From: Acidobacteriota bacterium
GTDB lineage: Bacteria > Acidobacteriota > Vicinamibacteria > Marinacidobacterales > Marinacidobacteraceae
DNA length: 36,911 bases
Direction of reading: 5' to 3'
Assembly (NCBI GenBank): GCA_022822745.1
Contig: JAJEAO010000040.1
Span: 1-36,911 of the forward strand
In this document: in pieces, positions 23,602 through 31,529 of the stretch
How positions within the stretch are numbered: position 1 is the stretch's first letter
Layout: every line of letters begins with the position of its first letter
Position numbers and translations under genes: made by a program
Notes under the pieces: model-generated
Seen by the model: only the letters and a program-made list of their open reading frames with translations
Databases searched by the model: none
Told to the model about the DNA's origin: nothing

Positions 23602-25025
23602 TGCGCCGCTCCCGGGGCACCGTGCTCGTCGTGGACGACGAGCTGGTGATGCGCGAGATCCTCGAGGCGCTGCTTCGTCAGGCGGGTTACTCGGTGCGGC
23701 TCGCGGAGACCGGCGAACAGGGGATCCGGATCGTGGACCGCGAACCGGTGGACCTCGCCGTCGTGGACGTCATGCTGCCGGACATCTCCGGGCTCAAGGT
23801 GCTGGAGCGGGTGCGCGAGATCGATCCCGAGCTCTCGGTCGTGATGCTCACGGCATTCGCTTCCGTGGAAACCGCCGTGGCGGCGATCAAGTGCGGCGCG
23901 TTCGACTACCTGACGAAGCCGTTCAAGAACGACGAGGTCCTGAACCTGATCGCCAACGGAATCCGCCAGCGCCGCCTCGCCCACGAGAACCGGTCTCTGC
24001 GCGAGCAGCTCCGCCGCCGGGAACGGTTCGACGAGATCGTGGGCAAGTCGCCGCGGATGCTCGAGGTCTTCGCGCTCATCGAGCAGGTCGCCCAGTCGAT
24101 CGCCAACATCCTGATCACGGGGGAGAGCGGGACCGGCAAGGAGCTCGTCGCCAAGGCCATCCACCGTCGCAGCCCCCGCCGCAAGCGACCGTTCGTGACC
24201 GTCCACTCGGGCAGCCTCCCGCCGGAACTCCTCGAGAGCAATCTGTTCGGACACCTGAAGGGCGCCTTCACCGGAGCGGTGGCGCCCAAGAAGGGTCTCT
24301 TCGAGGTCGCCGACGGCGGAAGCATCTTCTTCGACGAGATCGGCACGGTCCATCTCGAGACGCAGGCGAAGCTGCTGCGCGTGATCCAGGAGAAGGAGTT
24401 CATGAATCTCGGGGGCGTCGAGACGATCAGGGTGGACGTGCGGGTCATCGCGGCCACGAACACCGACCTGCGGCGCCTCGCCGAACAGAAACGGTTCCGA
24501 GAGGATCTGTACTTCCGTCTCGACGTGATCAACATCCACTTGCCCCCGCTCCGGGAACGGAAGGAGGACATCCCGCTGCTGACGCAGCACTTCCTGCGGA
24601 AGTACTGCGCCGAGAACCGGAAATCGCCCATGACCTTCTCCCCGGACGCGATGCAGGCCCTGCTCGACTGCCCGTGGCCGGGCAACGTGCGCCAGCTCGA
24701 GAACGCCGTCGAGCGCGCGGTCGTGCTCTCGCCCCGCTCGCCGATCCCGGCCTCGCTCCTGCCGGACACCGTCCGGGAGCAGCCGGCGCGACTCGATCTG
24801 CCCCAGGTCTCGCCGCTCAAGCCGGGCGTCGGCTTCCGCGAGTACATTTCCGAAGTGGAGCGGCGCGTCCTTCTCGAGACCCTGGACCGGGTGGACGGAG
24901 TCCAGAAGCGCGCCGCCGAGGCCCTGGAACTGAAGCCGACTACCCTGAACGAAATGCTGAAGCGCCACGGGATTCGATCCAGGCGCCGAGGCGCCATCCG
25001 GAGAACGAGGAGGTCGCGACGATGA
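23601..25025 (+). CDS. NtrC-family sigma-54-dependent response regulator
   Basis: The protein has 474 residues: receiver, AAA+ and Fis-type HTH. The receiver (6-120) has Asp12-Asp13, phosphoacceptor Asp56 (AVVDVMLPD), Thr84 (MLTAF) and Lys106 (LTKPF). The AAA+ domain (about 143-370) has Walker A GESGTGKE (174-181), the sigma-54-contacting loop GAFTGA (221-226), Walker B SIFFDEIG (241-248) and the arginine-finger stretch RFREDLYFRLDVI. The Fis HTH is near the C-terminus (VQKRAAEALELKPTTLNEML, then KRHGI), followed by a very basic tail. It is the evident partner of the kinase immediately upstream and activates sigma-54 promoters. It overlaps the next gene by ATGA. The start ATG 23601 overlaps the kinase stop. 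Confidence 0.95.
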   Translation: MRRSRGTVLVVDDELVMREILEALLRQAGYSVRLAETGEQGIRIVDREPVDLAVVDVMLPDISGLKVLERVREIDPELSVVMLTAFASVETAVAAIKCGAFDYLTKPFKNDEVLNLIANGIRQRRLAHENRSLREQLRRRERFDEIVGKSPRMLEVFALIEQVAQSIANILITGESGTGKELVAKAIHRRSPRRKRPFVTVHSGSLPPELLESNLFGHLKGAFTGAVAPKKGLFEVADGGSIFFDEIGTVHLETQAKLLRVIQEKEFMNLGGVETIRVDVRVIAATNTDLRRLAEQKRFREDLYFRLDVINIHLPPLRERKEDIPLLTQHFLRKYCAENRKSPMTFSPDAMQALLDCPWPGNVRQLENAVERAVVLSPRSPIPASLLPDTVREQPARLDLPQVSPLKPGVGFREYISEVERRVLLETLDRVDGVQKRAAEALELKPTTLNEMLKRHGIRSRRRGAIRRTRRSRR

Positions 25026-27166
25026 TCCGCGCACGAAGAACGACGGTCGTCGCCCTCGCCGCGGCCATCGCCTGGACCTCGGGAGCGTCCGCCCAGGAAG
25101 AGCTGGGCCGCGGGGAGCGCATCGAGAGACTGCGCGAGGACCACCGCGCGTGGCTGGAGCGGGATGTCACCTACATCATCACGGACCGCGAGGAAGACGT
25201 CTTCCTGAGCCTCGACACCCTGGAGGAGCGCGACCGGTTCATCGAGGTGTTCTGGGAGAAGCGCGACCCCTACCCGGCGACCCCGGAAAACGAGTTCCGC
25301 GACGAGCACTACCGCCGTCTCGACTACGCGAACCAGTACTTGGGACGGGAGACCTTCCGGGACGGATGGCGCACGGATCGGGGCCGCTACTACATCCTGC
25401 TCGGCGAGCCCCGCGAGCGCCATTCGTTCGACGGCTACAACGAGGTCGTCGCCACCGAGCTCTGGTTCTACCAGGGCGATGTCCAGAAGGGGCTGCCGTC
25501 CTTCTTCTACCTCGTCTTCTTCAAGCGCCATGACATCGGCGAGTACCGGCTCTACCACCCGGTCGTGGACGGGCCGCAGTCGCTCGTCCGAGGGCAGTAC
25601 CAGCAGGGGCCGGGCCCGGAGGGGAACGTCACCGCCTACCAGACGCTCCAGCGGGTGGACGCCGAGCTCGCGAACGCATCGCTGTCGTTCGACCCCTCCG
25701 AGCCGGGAGACTGGACGGCGGGGCGGGCGGCGCTCGGGAGCGACCTCGTCATCGCCCGGATCGAGGACTCGCCGCGCCGGGCGATCCGCACCGACTACGC
25801 CGACGCCTGGCTCCGTTACCGGGACCGGGTCTCGGCGGACTATTCGTTCAACTTCGTCCCCAGCCGCGGCGTGTTCGGAATCACCGGCGGCCCGCTCGGC
25901 ACCCCGTTCATCCACTACAGCGTCGAAATCGACCCGCAGAACTTCACGCTGGAGACCGACGAGGACCAGACCCGCTTCTACACGACGCTCGACATCTCGG
26001 TCGAGGCGGTGGACGAGAACGACGTCACGGTGCTCGCCGTGGATCGCCCCGCCTTCCTCGAACTCACGAGGAGCCAGGTCCAGGAGGTCCAGTCGAGCCC
26101 GTTCTCCTACCAGGATTCGGTGCCCCTGCTGCCGGGGCGCTACGACCTGAGCGTGATCATCCGGAACCGCGCGGCGCAGCAGTTCACCGTGCTCGAGACG
26201 ACGGTGGACACGACCGCGTTCGCGTCCGGTCCGGACGCGCCGCGGCTCGCCGACGTGATCCCGGCCTACGAGGGGACGGATCTCGCCCAGGCGGAGAGTC
26301 CCGACGCGATCCGGACCTTCCAGGTGGGGGGCGTGCGCATCCAGCCGGCGGCGGACGGACTGTTCGCGCTGGGGAACACCCTCCACGCCATGGCGCACGC
26401 CATCGGCGCCGGCGACGGGCACCGGGTCCGGTTCCACATCCTGGCGGACGAATTCGGCGAACCCGGCGGAGAAGCGCTCGCCGAGGAGATCCTGCCGGTC
26501 CCGGAGGGCGGCGCGGTGCTCGCCCGCATCCCTCTCGACCTCGGCGTCGGCGGAACCTACTGGCTGCGGGCCGGGCTCGAGGACGAGGCCGGAACCGTCC
26601 TGGATCGGCGCGACCGCCGGGTCTCGGTGTCTCCGCGGGCGGGCGTTCCCCGCGCCGGATTCATGCTGCGCCGGGGCTTCAACGCCGCGACGCCGGGGCT
26701 CCTGCCGCTCATCCGCGGCGATCAGTTCCTCGCGCTCGGACGCTACGACGAAGCGCTCGCCGAGTACGAGGCGGCGGTCCGGGCCGGAAACCCCCAGCTC
26801 CCCAACGCCCGCTGGAAGCTCGCCCACGGCTACCTCAACACCGGCCGCATCCCCCAGGCCGCCGCGCTCCTCGACCCGATGGCCGAGGAGTTCCGGGACA
26901 CCTACGAGGTCGCAAGCGGGCTCGGGTTCGTCCGGTTCTTCGAGGGCAGGCTCGACGAGTCCATCACCCACCTCGAGCACGCCCTCACGCTGCGCCCCGC
27001 CGGCCCGCCGCTGCTCAACGTGCTCGGCGACGCCTACGCCCGCACCGGCCGCGTCGAGGAGGCCCGCAGCACCCTCGAGCGCTCGCTCGAACTCGAGCCG
27101 GAGCAGCCTCCGGTCCGCGCCCGCCTCGCCGAGCTGACCGGGAGTTCCGGGCCGGGCGCGAGGTAG
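25022..27166 (+). CDS. Exported GWxTD-domain protein with C-terminal TPRs
   Basis: A 714-residue protein with a signal peptide (TVVALAAAIAWTSGASAQ). The GWxTD domain spans about 40-135, with FIEVFWEKRDPYPATPENEF and the name-giving GWRTDRGRYYILLGEP (115-130). This domain is known almost only from Acidobacteriota, Gemmatimonadota and related phyla and has no established function. A long beta-rich middle (about 140-560) follows. The C-terminal 170 residues hold several TPR-like helices (FLALGRYDEALAEYEAAVRA, LLNVLGDAYARTGRVEEARS) and fit protein-protein contact. The ATGA overlap with the response regulator ties it into the kinase operon, so it may be an output or sensory accessory of that system. 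Confidence 0.87.
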   Translation: MIRARRTTVVALAAAIAWTSGASAQEELGRGERIERLREDHRAWLERDVTYIITDREEDVFLSLDTLEERDRFIEVFWEKRDPYPATPENEFRDEHYRRLDYANQYLGRETFRDGWRTDRGRYYILLGEPRERHSFDGYNEVVATELWFYQGDVQKGLPSFFYLVFFKRHDIGEYRLYHPVVDGPQSLVRGQYQQGPGPEGNVTAYQTLQRVDAELANASLSFDPSEPGDWTAGRAALGSDLVIARIEDSPRRAIRTDYADAWLRYRDRVSADYSFNFVPSRGVFGITGGPLGTPFIHYSVEIDPQNFTLETDEDQTRFYTTLDISVEAVDENDVTVLAVDRPAFLELTRSQVQEVQSSPFSYQDSVPLLPGRYDLSVIIRNRAAQQFTVLETTVDTTAFASGPDAPRLADVIPAYEGTDLAQAESPDAIRTFQVGGVRIQPAADGLFALGNTLHAMAHAIGAGDGHRVRFHILADEFGEPGGEALAEEILPVPEGGAVLARIPLDLGVGGTYWLRAGLEDEAGTVLDRRDRRVSVSPRAGVPRAGFMLRRGFNAATPGLLPLIRGDQFLALGRYDEALAEYEAAVRAGNPQLPNARWKLAHGYLNTGRIPQAAALLDPMAEEFRDTYEVASGLGFVRFFEGRLDESITHLEHALTLRPAGPPLLNVLGDAYARTGRVEEARSTLERSLELEPEQPPVRARLAELTGSSGPGAR

Positions 27167-27269
27167 AACCTCAGCGATCGAGACTCTCGCACATCGTCCG
27201 CGCCCGACGACGGCGCCGCAGCGATCTCTTCGTCTGTGTCAGACGTGGTCATGTGAGGGACGCGGCAGG

Positions 27270-27282
27270 CGCACGGCGTGCG
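27270..27282 (+). promoter_or_regulatory. Palindrome upstream of the Panacea gene, candidate operator
   Basis: CGCACG-G-CGTGCG is a perfect 6-base inverted repeat around one base, 64 bases before the antitoxin ATG. Antitoxin operons are commonly autorepressed through such sites. No strong promoter hexamers can be paired with it. Confidence 0.35.
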
Positions 27283-27345
27283 ATACGCTGTCCCGCGACC
27301 GTTTTCCCGCTGGACGAGTAGCGGCCCGATTCCGGGGAGGCAATG

Positions 27346-27888
27346 ATGGGATGGTGGAGGCGCGCTTTCGCGACTTCTCGCTCGGAGGGGGACGCGTTCG
27401 GTCATCCGCAGTTCGCCGTTGCGCGGTTCCTCCTTCGTGAAGCCATGGACCGGAGCTTCACCGTGACGCACATGAAGCTTCAGAAGATGGTGTATCTGGC
27501 TCATGCGTGGATGCTGGCGCTTCATGGAATTCCCCTGGTGCAAGGCCGCCTCGAAGCCTGGCGATACGGCCCGGTCTTCCCGCAGCTCTATCACGCGCTG
27601 AAGGCGAAGGGGGCGGAACCGCTGACCCTGGCCGATGTGCCCGAGTGTGACGCGACCTTCGACGAGGACGAAACGAATCTCATGGTGTGGGCGGTGGAGC
27701 GCTACGGACCCCTGTCCGCGGCCAGGCTGTCCCGGCTGACCCATGCGCAGAGCTCGCCCTGGGAGTTCACCAGGCGACAGGGCCGGAACCGGGAGATCCC
27801 GGCCGAGAGCATTCGCGGCTACTACCGCCTGCTGCTGACGCCCACGAGCGCCGAGCAGTCGTCTGCTTCGCGAGCAGGTTCCGCTTGA
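27346..27888 (+). CDS. Panacea-domain (DUF4065, SocA-like) antitoxin
   Basis: About 180 residues. The stretch FTVTHMKLQKMVYLAHAWML, then ALHGIPLVQGRLEAWRYGPV and FPQLYHALKAKG, is the DUF4065/Panacea core, known from the SocA proteolytic adaptor-antitoxin and from the PanA family that neutralises many unrelated toxins, including small membrane toxins. The C-terminal half (LMVWAVERYGPLSAARLSRL, TRRQGRNREIPAESIRGYY) completes the domain. GGGGAGG at 27334-27340 is spaced correctly for ATG 27346; ATG 27343 is three bases nearer. The stop overlaps the TTG start of the small downstream gene (TTGA), the normal antitoxin-first layout. Base composition is slightly less GC-rich than the surroundings, which hints at transfer. 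Confidence 0.82.
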   Translation: MGWWRRAFATSRSEGDAFGHPQFAVARFLLREAMDRSFTVTHMKLQKMVYLAHAWMLALHGIPLVQGRLEAWRYGPVFPQLYHALKAKGAEPLTLADVPECDATFDEDETNLMVWAVERYGPLSAARLSRLTHAQSSPWEFTRRQGRNREIPAESIRGYYRLLLTPTSAEQSSASRAGSA

Positions 27889-28262
27889 GCTCTCCCGAGT
27901 CGTTGCCCACGCTGGATCAGGAGGACACGAGAGTCTCCGACTCGTCCAGACGCACGCGGGCCGAGATCCTGCAACTCGATGTCTCCGAACGGAAGGAGCA
28001 GAAGTCCAGCCGGCGTTGGTGGCGCTAGGCCATTCCGGCGGTCACCGGAGCGTGGTTGGGTCTGATCGTGGCGCTGATCGTCCTTCGCAGAATCGAGGGG
28101 GTGCAGGTGGGGATCGCACTCGGAGTCCCGGGGGCTGCGCTTCTGGCGATGGCGACGATCCAGGTCTCCTGGGCCTACGGACGACATCGCCAAACCCGCG
28201 ACTCGACGGGATCCCCCCGAAAGCCACCACGCAGGCTCCCGGCGCTGGGCGACCCTGAATGA
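27885..28262 (+). pseudogene. Small two-helix membrane protein interrupted by an amber codon (candidate PanT-like toxin)
   Basis: From TTG 27885, which overlaps the Panacea stop, the frame reads 47 residues of polar, charged sequence ending SERKEQKSSRRWWR and then TAG (28026-28028). The same frame stays open for 77 more codons and encodes two hydrophobic helices (AIPAVTGAWLGLIVALIVL and VGIALGVPGAALLAMATIQV) plus a basic tail, stopping at TGA 28262. Charged N-terminus, a basic-aromatic patch and the first helix join smoothly across the TAG, so one 125-codon protein with a nonsense change (for example TGG to TAG) is the simplest reading. Reinitiation at TTG 28056, preceded by GGAG, could make a truncated product. 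Small membrane proteins are known toxin partners of Panacea antitoxins; toxicity here is inference. Confidence 0.55.
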
Positions 28263-28274
28263 GGCGGGCTCTCG

Positions 28275-31172
28275 TCAGAACCGGACGCGAATCCCGAGCC
28301 GGGCGACCCGCGGGGGCAGGATCCCGACGACCGCGCCGAACGAATCGTCGCGGGATCCCTCGCCGATCACGTGGTTCAGGTTCAGGGCGTTGAACACATC
28401 GAGATAGGTCGCCAGCTCGACGCCGCCGGGCAGGCCGAACCGGTGGTCGAGGCGCAGGTCGAGAAGGGGCACCGCGGGGGATCGGGCGGCGCCCGGGGGC
28501 TCGACCACGACCTCGGTGCTCCCCTGCGGGAGCCGCTGCCCGTCGAGCGTCCGGGTGAAGATCACGGTCCGGTAGTTCGGCCACCCCGAATGCGCCCGGA
28601 ACGAGGCCGCGGCGGAGAGCCCCCACCACAGCCGGGTGCTGGCCGAGACCCGCGCGAGGAAGGGACGGTCCCAGTAGGTGGGCCCCTCGTGGAGCTCGCC
28701 GTGGTTCGGGTTGTTCAGGAGCGGCCCGCCGAATCCGGCGCCCTCGTCCACCTGGTCCCCGGGACCCGGCAGCCAGCCGATGGATCGGCTCCAGGTGACG
28801 GAAGCGAGGAGCTGCCAGCCCGCGGCGTAGCGCTTCCGAACGTCGGCGATGAGCCCGCGGAAACTGGCGCCGATCCCGGGGTTCGTGAGGAGGAAACGGC
28901 TCTGGCCAAGCGTCGAGGGATCCTGGAGCCACAGGGTGATCGGCACATCGTCGGCCGACCCGCGGACGAAATCCCGCCCCGGATCCAGATGATGCACCGG
29001 GGTCCACGCCGATTCGGGGACTCCGATGTCCACATCCTCGATCAGGTTGCGTTCCCGTCTCCAGATCCCGGTGAGGCCGAGCGTGATGTCCCAGGGAAGC
29101 AGCCGTTCGATTCCGAGGGTCAGTTCGTCCGTGACCGGCTGCGCGAGGTCGGGATCCACCTCGTTGCGGGCGGGGAGGAAGACGCTCAGGGGCCGGGAGA
29201 AGTCCACTTCGCCGGGGTCCGCGACGCGGTTGAAGTTCGAGTCCTCGATCCGGAACAGGGCCCGCGCGAGGGCGTTCGGATTCGCGTAGCGGGGGACGCT
29301 GACGCCCAACTGGTGCAGGTAGCGGCCGGCGCTGAACCGGGCCACGAAGCGCCCGTCGCCGGTGAGGTCGAAGCTGGCGCCGAGCCGGGGAGCGACCCCG
29401 AACCAGGACACCAGGTCGTCCCGCCCGGAGATCGCCCCGGCGGCGCCGAACCCCTCGAATACCGCGCTCCACGGCCCGGGCTCGTTGACCTGGTCCGGAT
29501 AGCCGGCCCTCCACACGTCCGCCCGGAGGCCGAGGTCGAGCGCCAGTCGCCCCCGAACGACGCGATCCTGAACGTAGAACCCGAGGTTCCGGGTGAAGTT
29601 GCGCGACGCCACCGGCTCGTTGGAGATCCTCACCTCGATGGGTTCGAGCCGGTCGTGGATGTAGAGGATGCCCCCGTAGAGGTCGTCCGTCGTCCGGGTC
29701 GGGGTGTGGACGACCTCCAGTCCCGCCTTGAACTCGTGGGTGGCGCCGAAGACGCCGTCCCGGAACCAGGTGGCGGCCACATTGCCCTGCCACCGGTCCC
29801 GCTCGTAGATCGTGTTCCTCCCCGAGCCTCCGTACCAGACGCCGGTGTTCAGCTCCCACCGCGAGAAGTCCGGTTCGCGGCCGGGCTGCGCCCCGTACGG
29901 GAAGTAGAGATCCACCAGGCTGGCCCGGGCCTCGAGGAGGAGCGACTCGTCGAGGACCGCCGTCCAGCTCGCCTGGCCGAGCGTCACCGCGGAGTCCTGG
30001 TGGAAGGTGGTCTCGGGGCGGGAGCGGAAGAGGCTGGCCGATCGGAACGGCCGGTACTTCCGGTTCCGGTAGAAGAAGAGGCCGATCTCGTGGCCCTCCG
30101 CAACCTCCACGGAGGCGCGCCCGAGGAGATTGTCGAGCTGGGTCAGGTCCACGCCCGGATCCCCGGACTCGAGGAAGAACCCCGGCAGGTAGGGCTCCAC
30201 CCGGAACCGCGACGCGCTCAGATAGAACCAGGCGCGGTCCCGGACGACCGGCCCCCCCAGATCCGCGGACCCGTCGAGGAGTCGCTTCAGCCGGTTGGCC
30301 TGTCCCACGCCCCGGGCCCTCAGGGCGTCGTCGAGGTTCTCCGACTGGAAGCGCTCGTGCTCCCAGAAGAAGGCTCCGCTCCCCGCGAAGTCGTTGCCCC
30401 CCTTGCGGGTCACGATGTTCAGGAACACGCCGGGAGTCGGAACCTCGGCGCGGTGGCCGGCGATCGAGACCTCGACCTCCTCGAAGCTGTCGAAGGTGTA
30501 GTAGGCGAGGGACGCGCCGACCGCGCCCGGATCGGTGACGTTCACCCCGTTCAGGGTGTAGCGGTTCTGGGTCCAGGCCGACCCGGCCGCCGAGAAGAGC
30601 GACTGCTGCCCGCTCTCGGCGCCTCCGACGTTGATCTTGTTCATCAGGATGCCCGGCGTCTGCTCGAGCACCGACCACACGTCCCGGGAGTTCGGGAGAT
30701 CCTCGAGGACGGGACGGTCCACCGTTTCGCGCACCCCGGCCCCGCGCACCTCCAGCGGCCGCCGCGACACGGCGGAGACGCGCTCGACGATGCCGGCCAC
30801 GGCCAGCCGCAGCTCGACCTCCGCGACCGTTCCGGCCTCGACCACGACCTCCGTCGGGGGAGAACTCTGGAAACCGGGGTGGTCGGCGGTGATCCGGTAA
30901 CGGCCGGGACGCAGGCCGGCGAAGCCGAAGCGTCCGCTCGGGCCGGCGGACTGGGTGCGCTCGACCCCCCGATCGGCGAGCACCAGCGTGACCCGCGCCC
31001 CCGGCAGGACGCCCCCGGTCGCATCCACCACGACGCCGCCCATCCCGCCGGTGGGCTGGCCGACGACCGGAGTCGCAACGGCGAAGAGGAGGCCCGCCGC
31101 GAGGACGCCCCACCCCCGAAGCCATCGCGCCGTGGCGGAGAGGGAGGGATTCGAACCCTCGGCGCGGGTCAC
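28275..31172 (-). CDS. TonB-dependent receptor with carboxypeptidase-regulatory-like domain; start disturbed
   Basis: An outer-membrane transporter of about 965 residues. A hydrophobic signal (GVLAAGLLFAVATPVVG) leads into a carboxypeptidase-regulatory-like domain (GGVVVDATGGVLPGARVTLV, GPSGRFGFAGLRPGRYRITA). A plug follows (ETVDRPVLEDLPNSRDVWSV, YTLNGVNVTDPGAVG, GVFLNIVTRKGGNDFAGSGA), then a barrel ending LGIRVRF with terminal Phe. It is the Oar-like type common in Acidobacteriota. The coding frame has no ATG/GTG/TTG between the tRNA-Ser gene and the signal peptide. The nearest in-frame start is GTG 31172, inside the tRNA. An ATG at 31125 fits perfectly if one G of a five-G run (31113-31117) is dropped. 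The true start is therefore uncertain. Confidence 0.85.
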   Translation of the reverse strand: MTRAEGSNPSLSATARWLRGWGVLAAGLLFAVATPVVGQPTGGMGGVVVDATGGVLPGARVTLVLADRGVERTQSAGPSGRFGFAGLRPGRYRITADHPGFQSSPPTEVVVEAGTVAEVELRLAVAGIVERVSAVSRRPLEVRGAGVRETVDRPVLEDLPNSRDVWSVLEQTPGILMNKINVGGAESGQQSLFSAAGSAWTQNRYTLNGVNVTDPGAVGASLAYYTFDSFEEVEVSIAGHRAEVPTPGVFLNIVTRKGGNDFAGSGAFFWEHERFQSENLDDALRARGVGQANRLKRLLDGSADLGGPVVRDRAWFYLSASRFRVEPYLPGFFLESGDPGVDLTQLDNLLGRASVEVAEGHEIGLFFYRNRKYRPFRSASLFRSRPETTFHQDSAVTLGQASWTAVLDESLLLEARASLVDLYFPYGAQPGREPDFSRWELNTGVWYGGSGRNTIYERDRWQGNVAATWFRDGVFGATHEFKAGLEVVHTPTRTTDDLYGGILYIHDRLEPIEVRISNEPVASRNFTRNLGFYVQDRVVRGRLALDLGLRADVWRAGYPDQVNEPGPWSAVFEGFGAAGAISGRDDLVSWFGVAPRLGASFDLTGDGRFVARFSAGRYLHQLGVSVPRYANPNALARALFRIEDSNFNRVADPGEVDFSRPLSVFLPARNEVDPDLAQPVTDELTLGIERLLPWDITLGLTGIWRRERNLIEDVDIGVPESAWTPVHHLDPGRDFVRGSADDVPITLWLQDPSTLGQSRFLLTNPGIGASFRGLIADVRKRYAAGWQLLASVTWSRSIGWLPGPGDQVDEGAGFGGPLLNNPNHGELHEGPTYWDRPFLARVSASTRLWWGLSAAASFRAHSGWPNYRTVIFTRTLDGQRLPQGSTEVVVEPPGAARSPAVPLLDLRLDHRFGLPGGVELATYLDVFNALNLNHVIGEGSRDDSFGAVVGILPPRVARLGIRVRF

Positions 31173-31222
31173 CGCGCAACTGCTTAGCAGGCAGCCCTGT
31201 TCAGCCACTCCAGCACCTCTCC
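31133..31222 (-). tRNA. tRNA-Ser (anticodon GCT)
   Basis: Read on the minus strand from 31222: acceptor GGAGAGG pairs with CCTCTCC, discriminator G, and CCA is encoded (31135-31133). The anticodon stem GCTGC/GCAGT closes loop CTGCTAA, anticodon GCT. The variable arm is long, as in class II tRNAs, and the T loop is TTCGAAT. It reads AGC and AGU. Its 3' end lies only seven bases upstream of the ATG best suited to the TonB receptor. Confidence 0.95.
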
Positions 31223-31379
31223 TGCGGCGGCGGGGGGACGAGCCCCGCGGGGCGGGGATGGTACAACGCAGCGGCCGGGACCGGCGAGGTTCGCCTTCGC
31301 CGCGACATCGAGAGGACCAGGTCCCTCGCGGGACGCTTCCGGTCCGTCTCGCTGCTATCCTTCGGTGTTCCGGTGATAC

Positions 31380-31453
31380 TGGGAAGTCGTCCAATGGCAG
31401 GACACACGGCTCTGGACCGTGGAATCGGGGTTCGAGTCCCTGCTTCCCAGCCA
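31380..31453 (+). tRNA. tRNA-Gln (anticodon CTG)
   Basis: Acceptor TGGGAAG pairs with CTTCCCA, discriminator G, and CCA is encoded (31451-31453). The anticodon stem is CACGG/CCGTG around CTCTGGA, anticodon CTG. The D arm is GTCC-AATGGCA-GGAC and the T loop TTCGAGT. The U1-A72 acceptor end is typical of glutamine tRNAs. Confidence 0.95.
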
Positions 31454-31529
31454 GCCGGGGGGCGGCGGCCGCAGCGTCGAGCCAGCGGTCGGCGGAGCGA
31501 GCGACCGTGAGGTGCGGGAGGAGACCCAC

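Noticed and set aside
27885-28262. TAG as a pyrrolysine codon
   Set aside because: No tRNA-Pyl or Pyl genes in the window and the context is not a methyltransferase; a nonsense change is simpler.
28042-31187. Very long open frames antisense to the TonB receptor and many other genes
   Set aside because: High GC keeps other frames open. These have Arg/Pro/Gly-rich shadow composition, no domain patterns, and oppose clearly recognised proteins.
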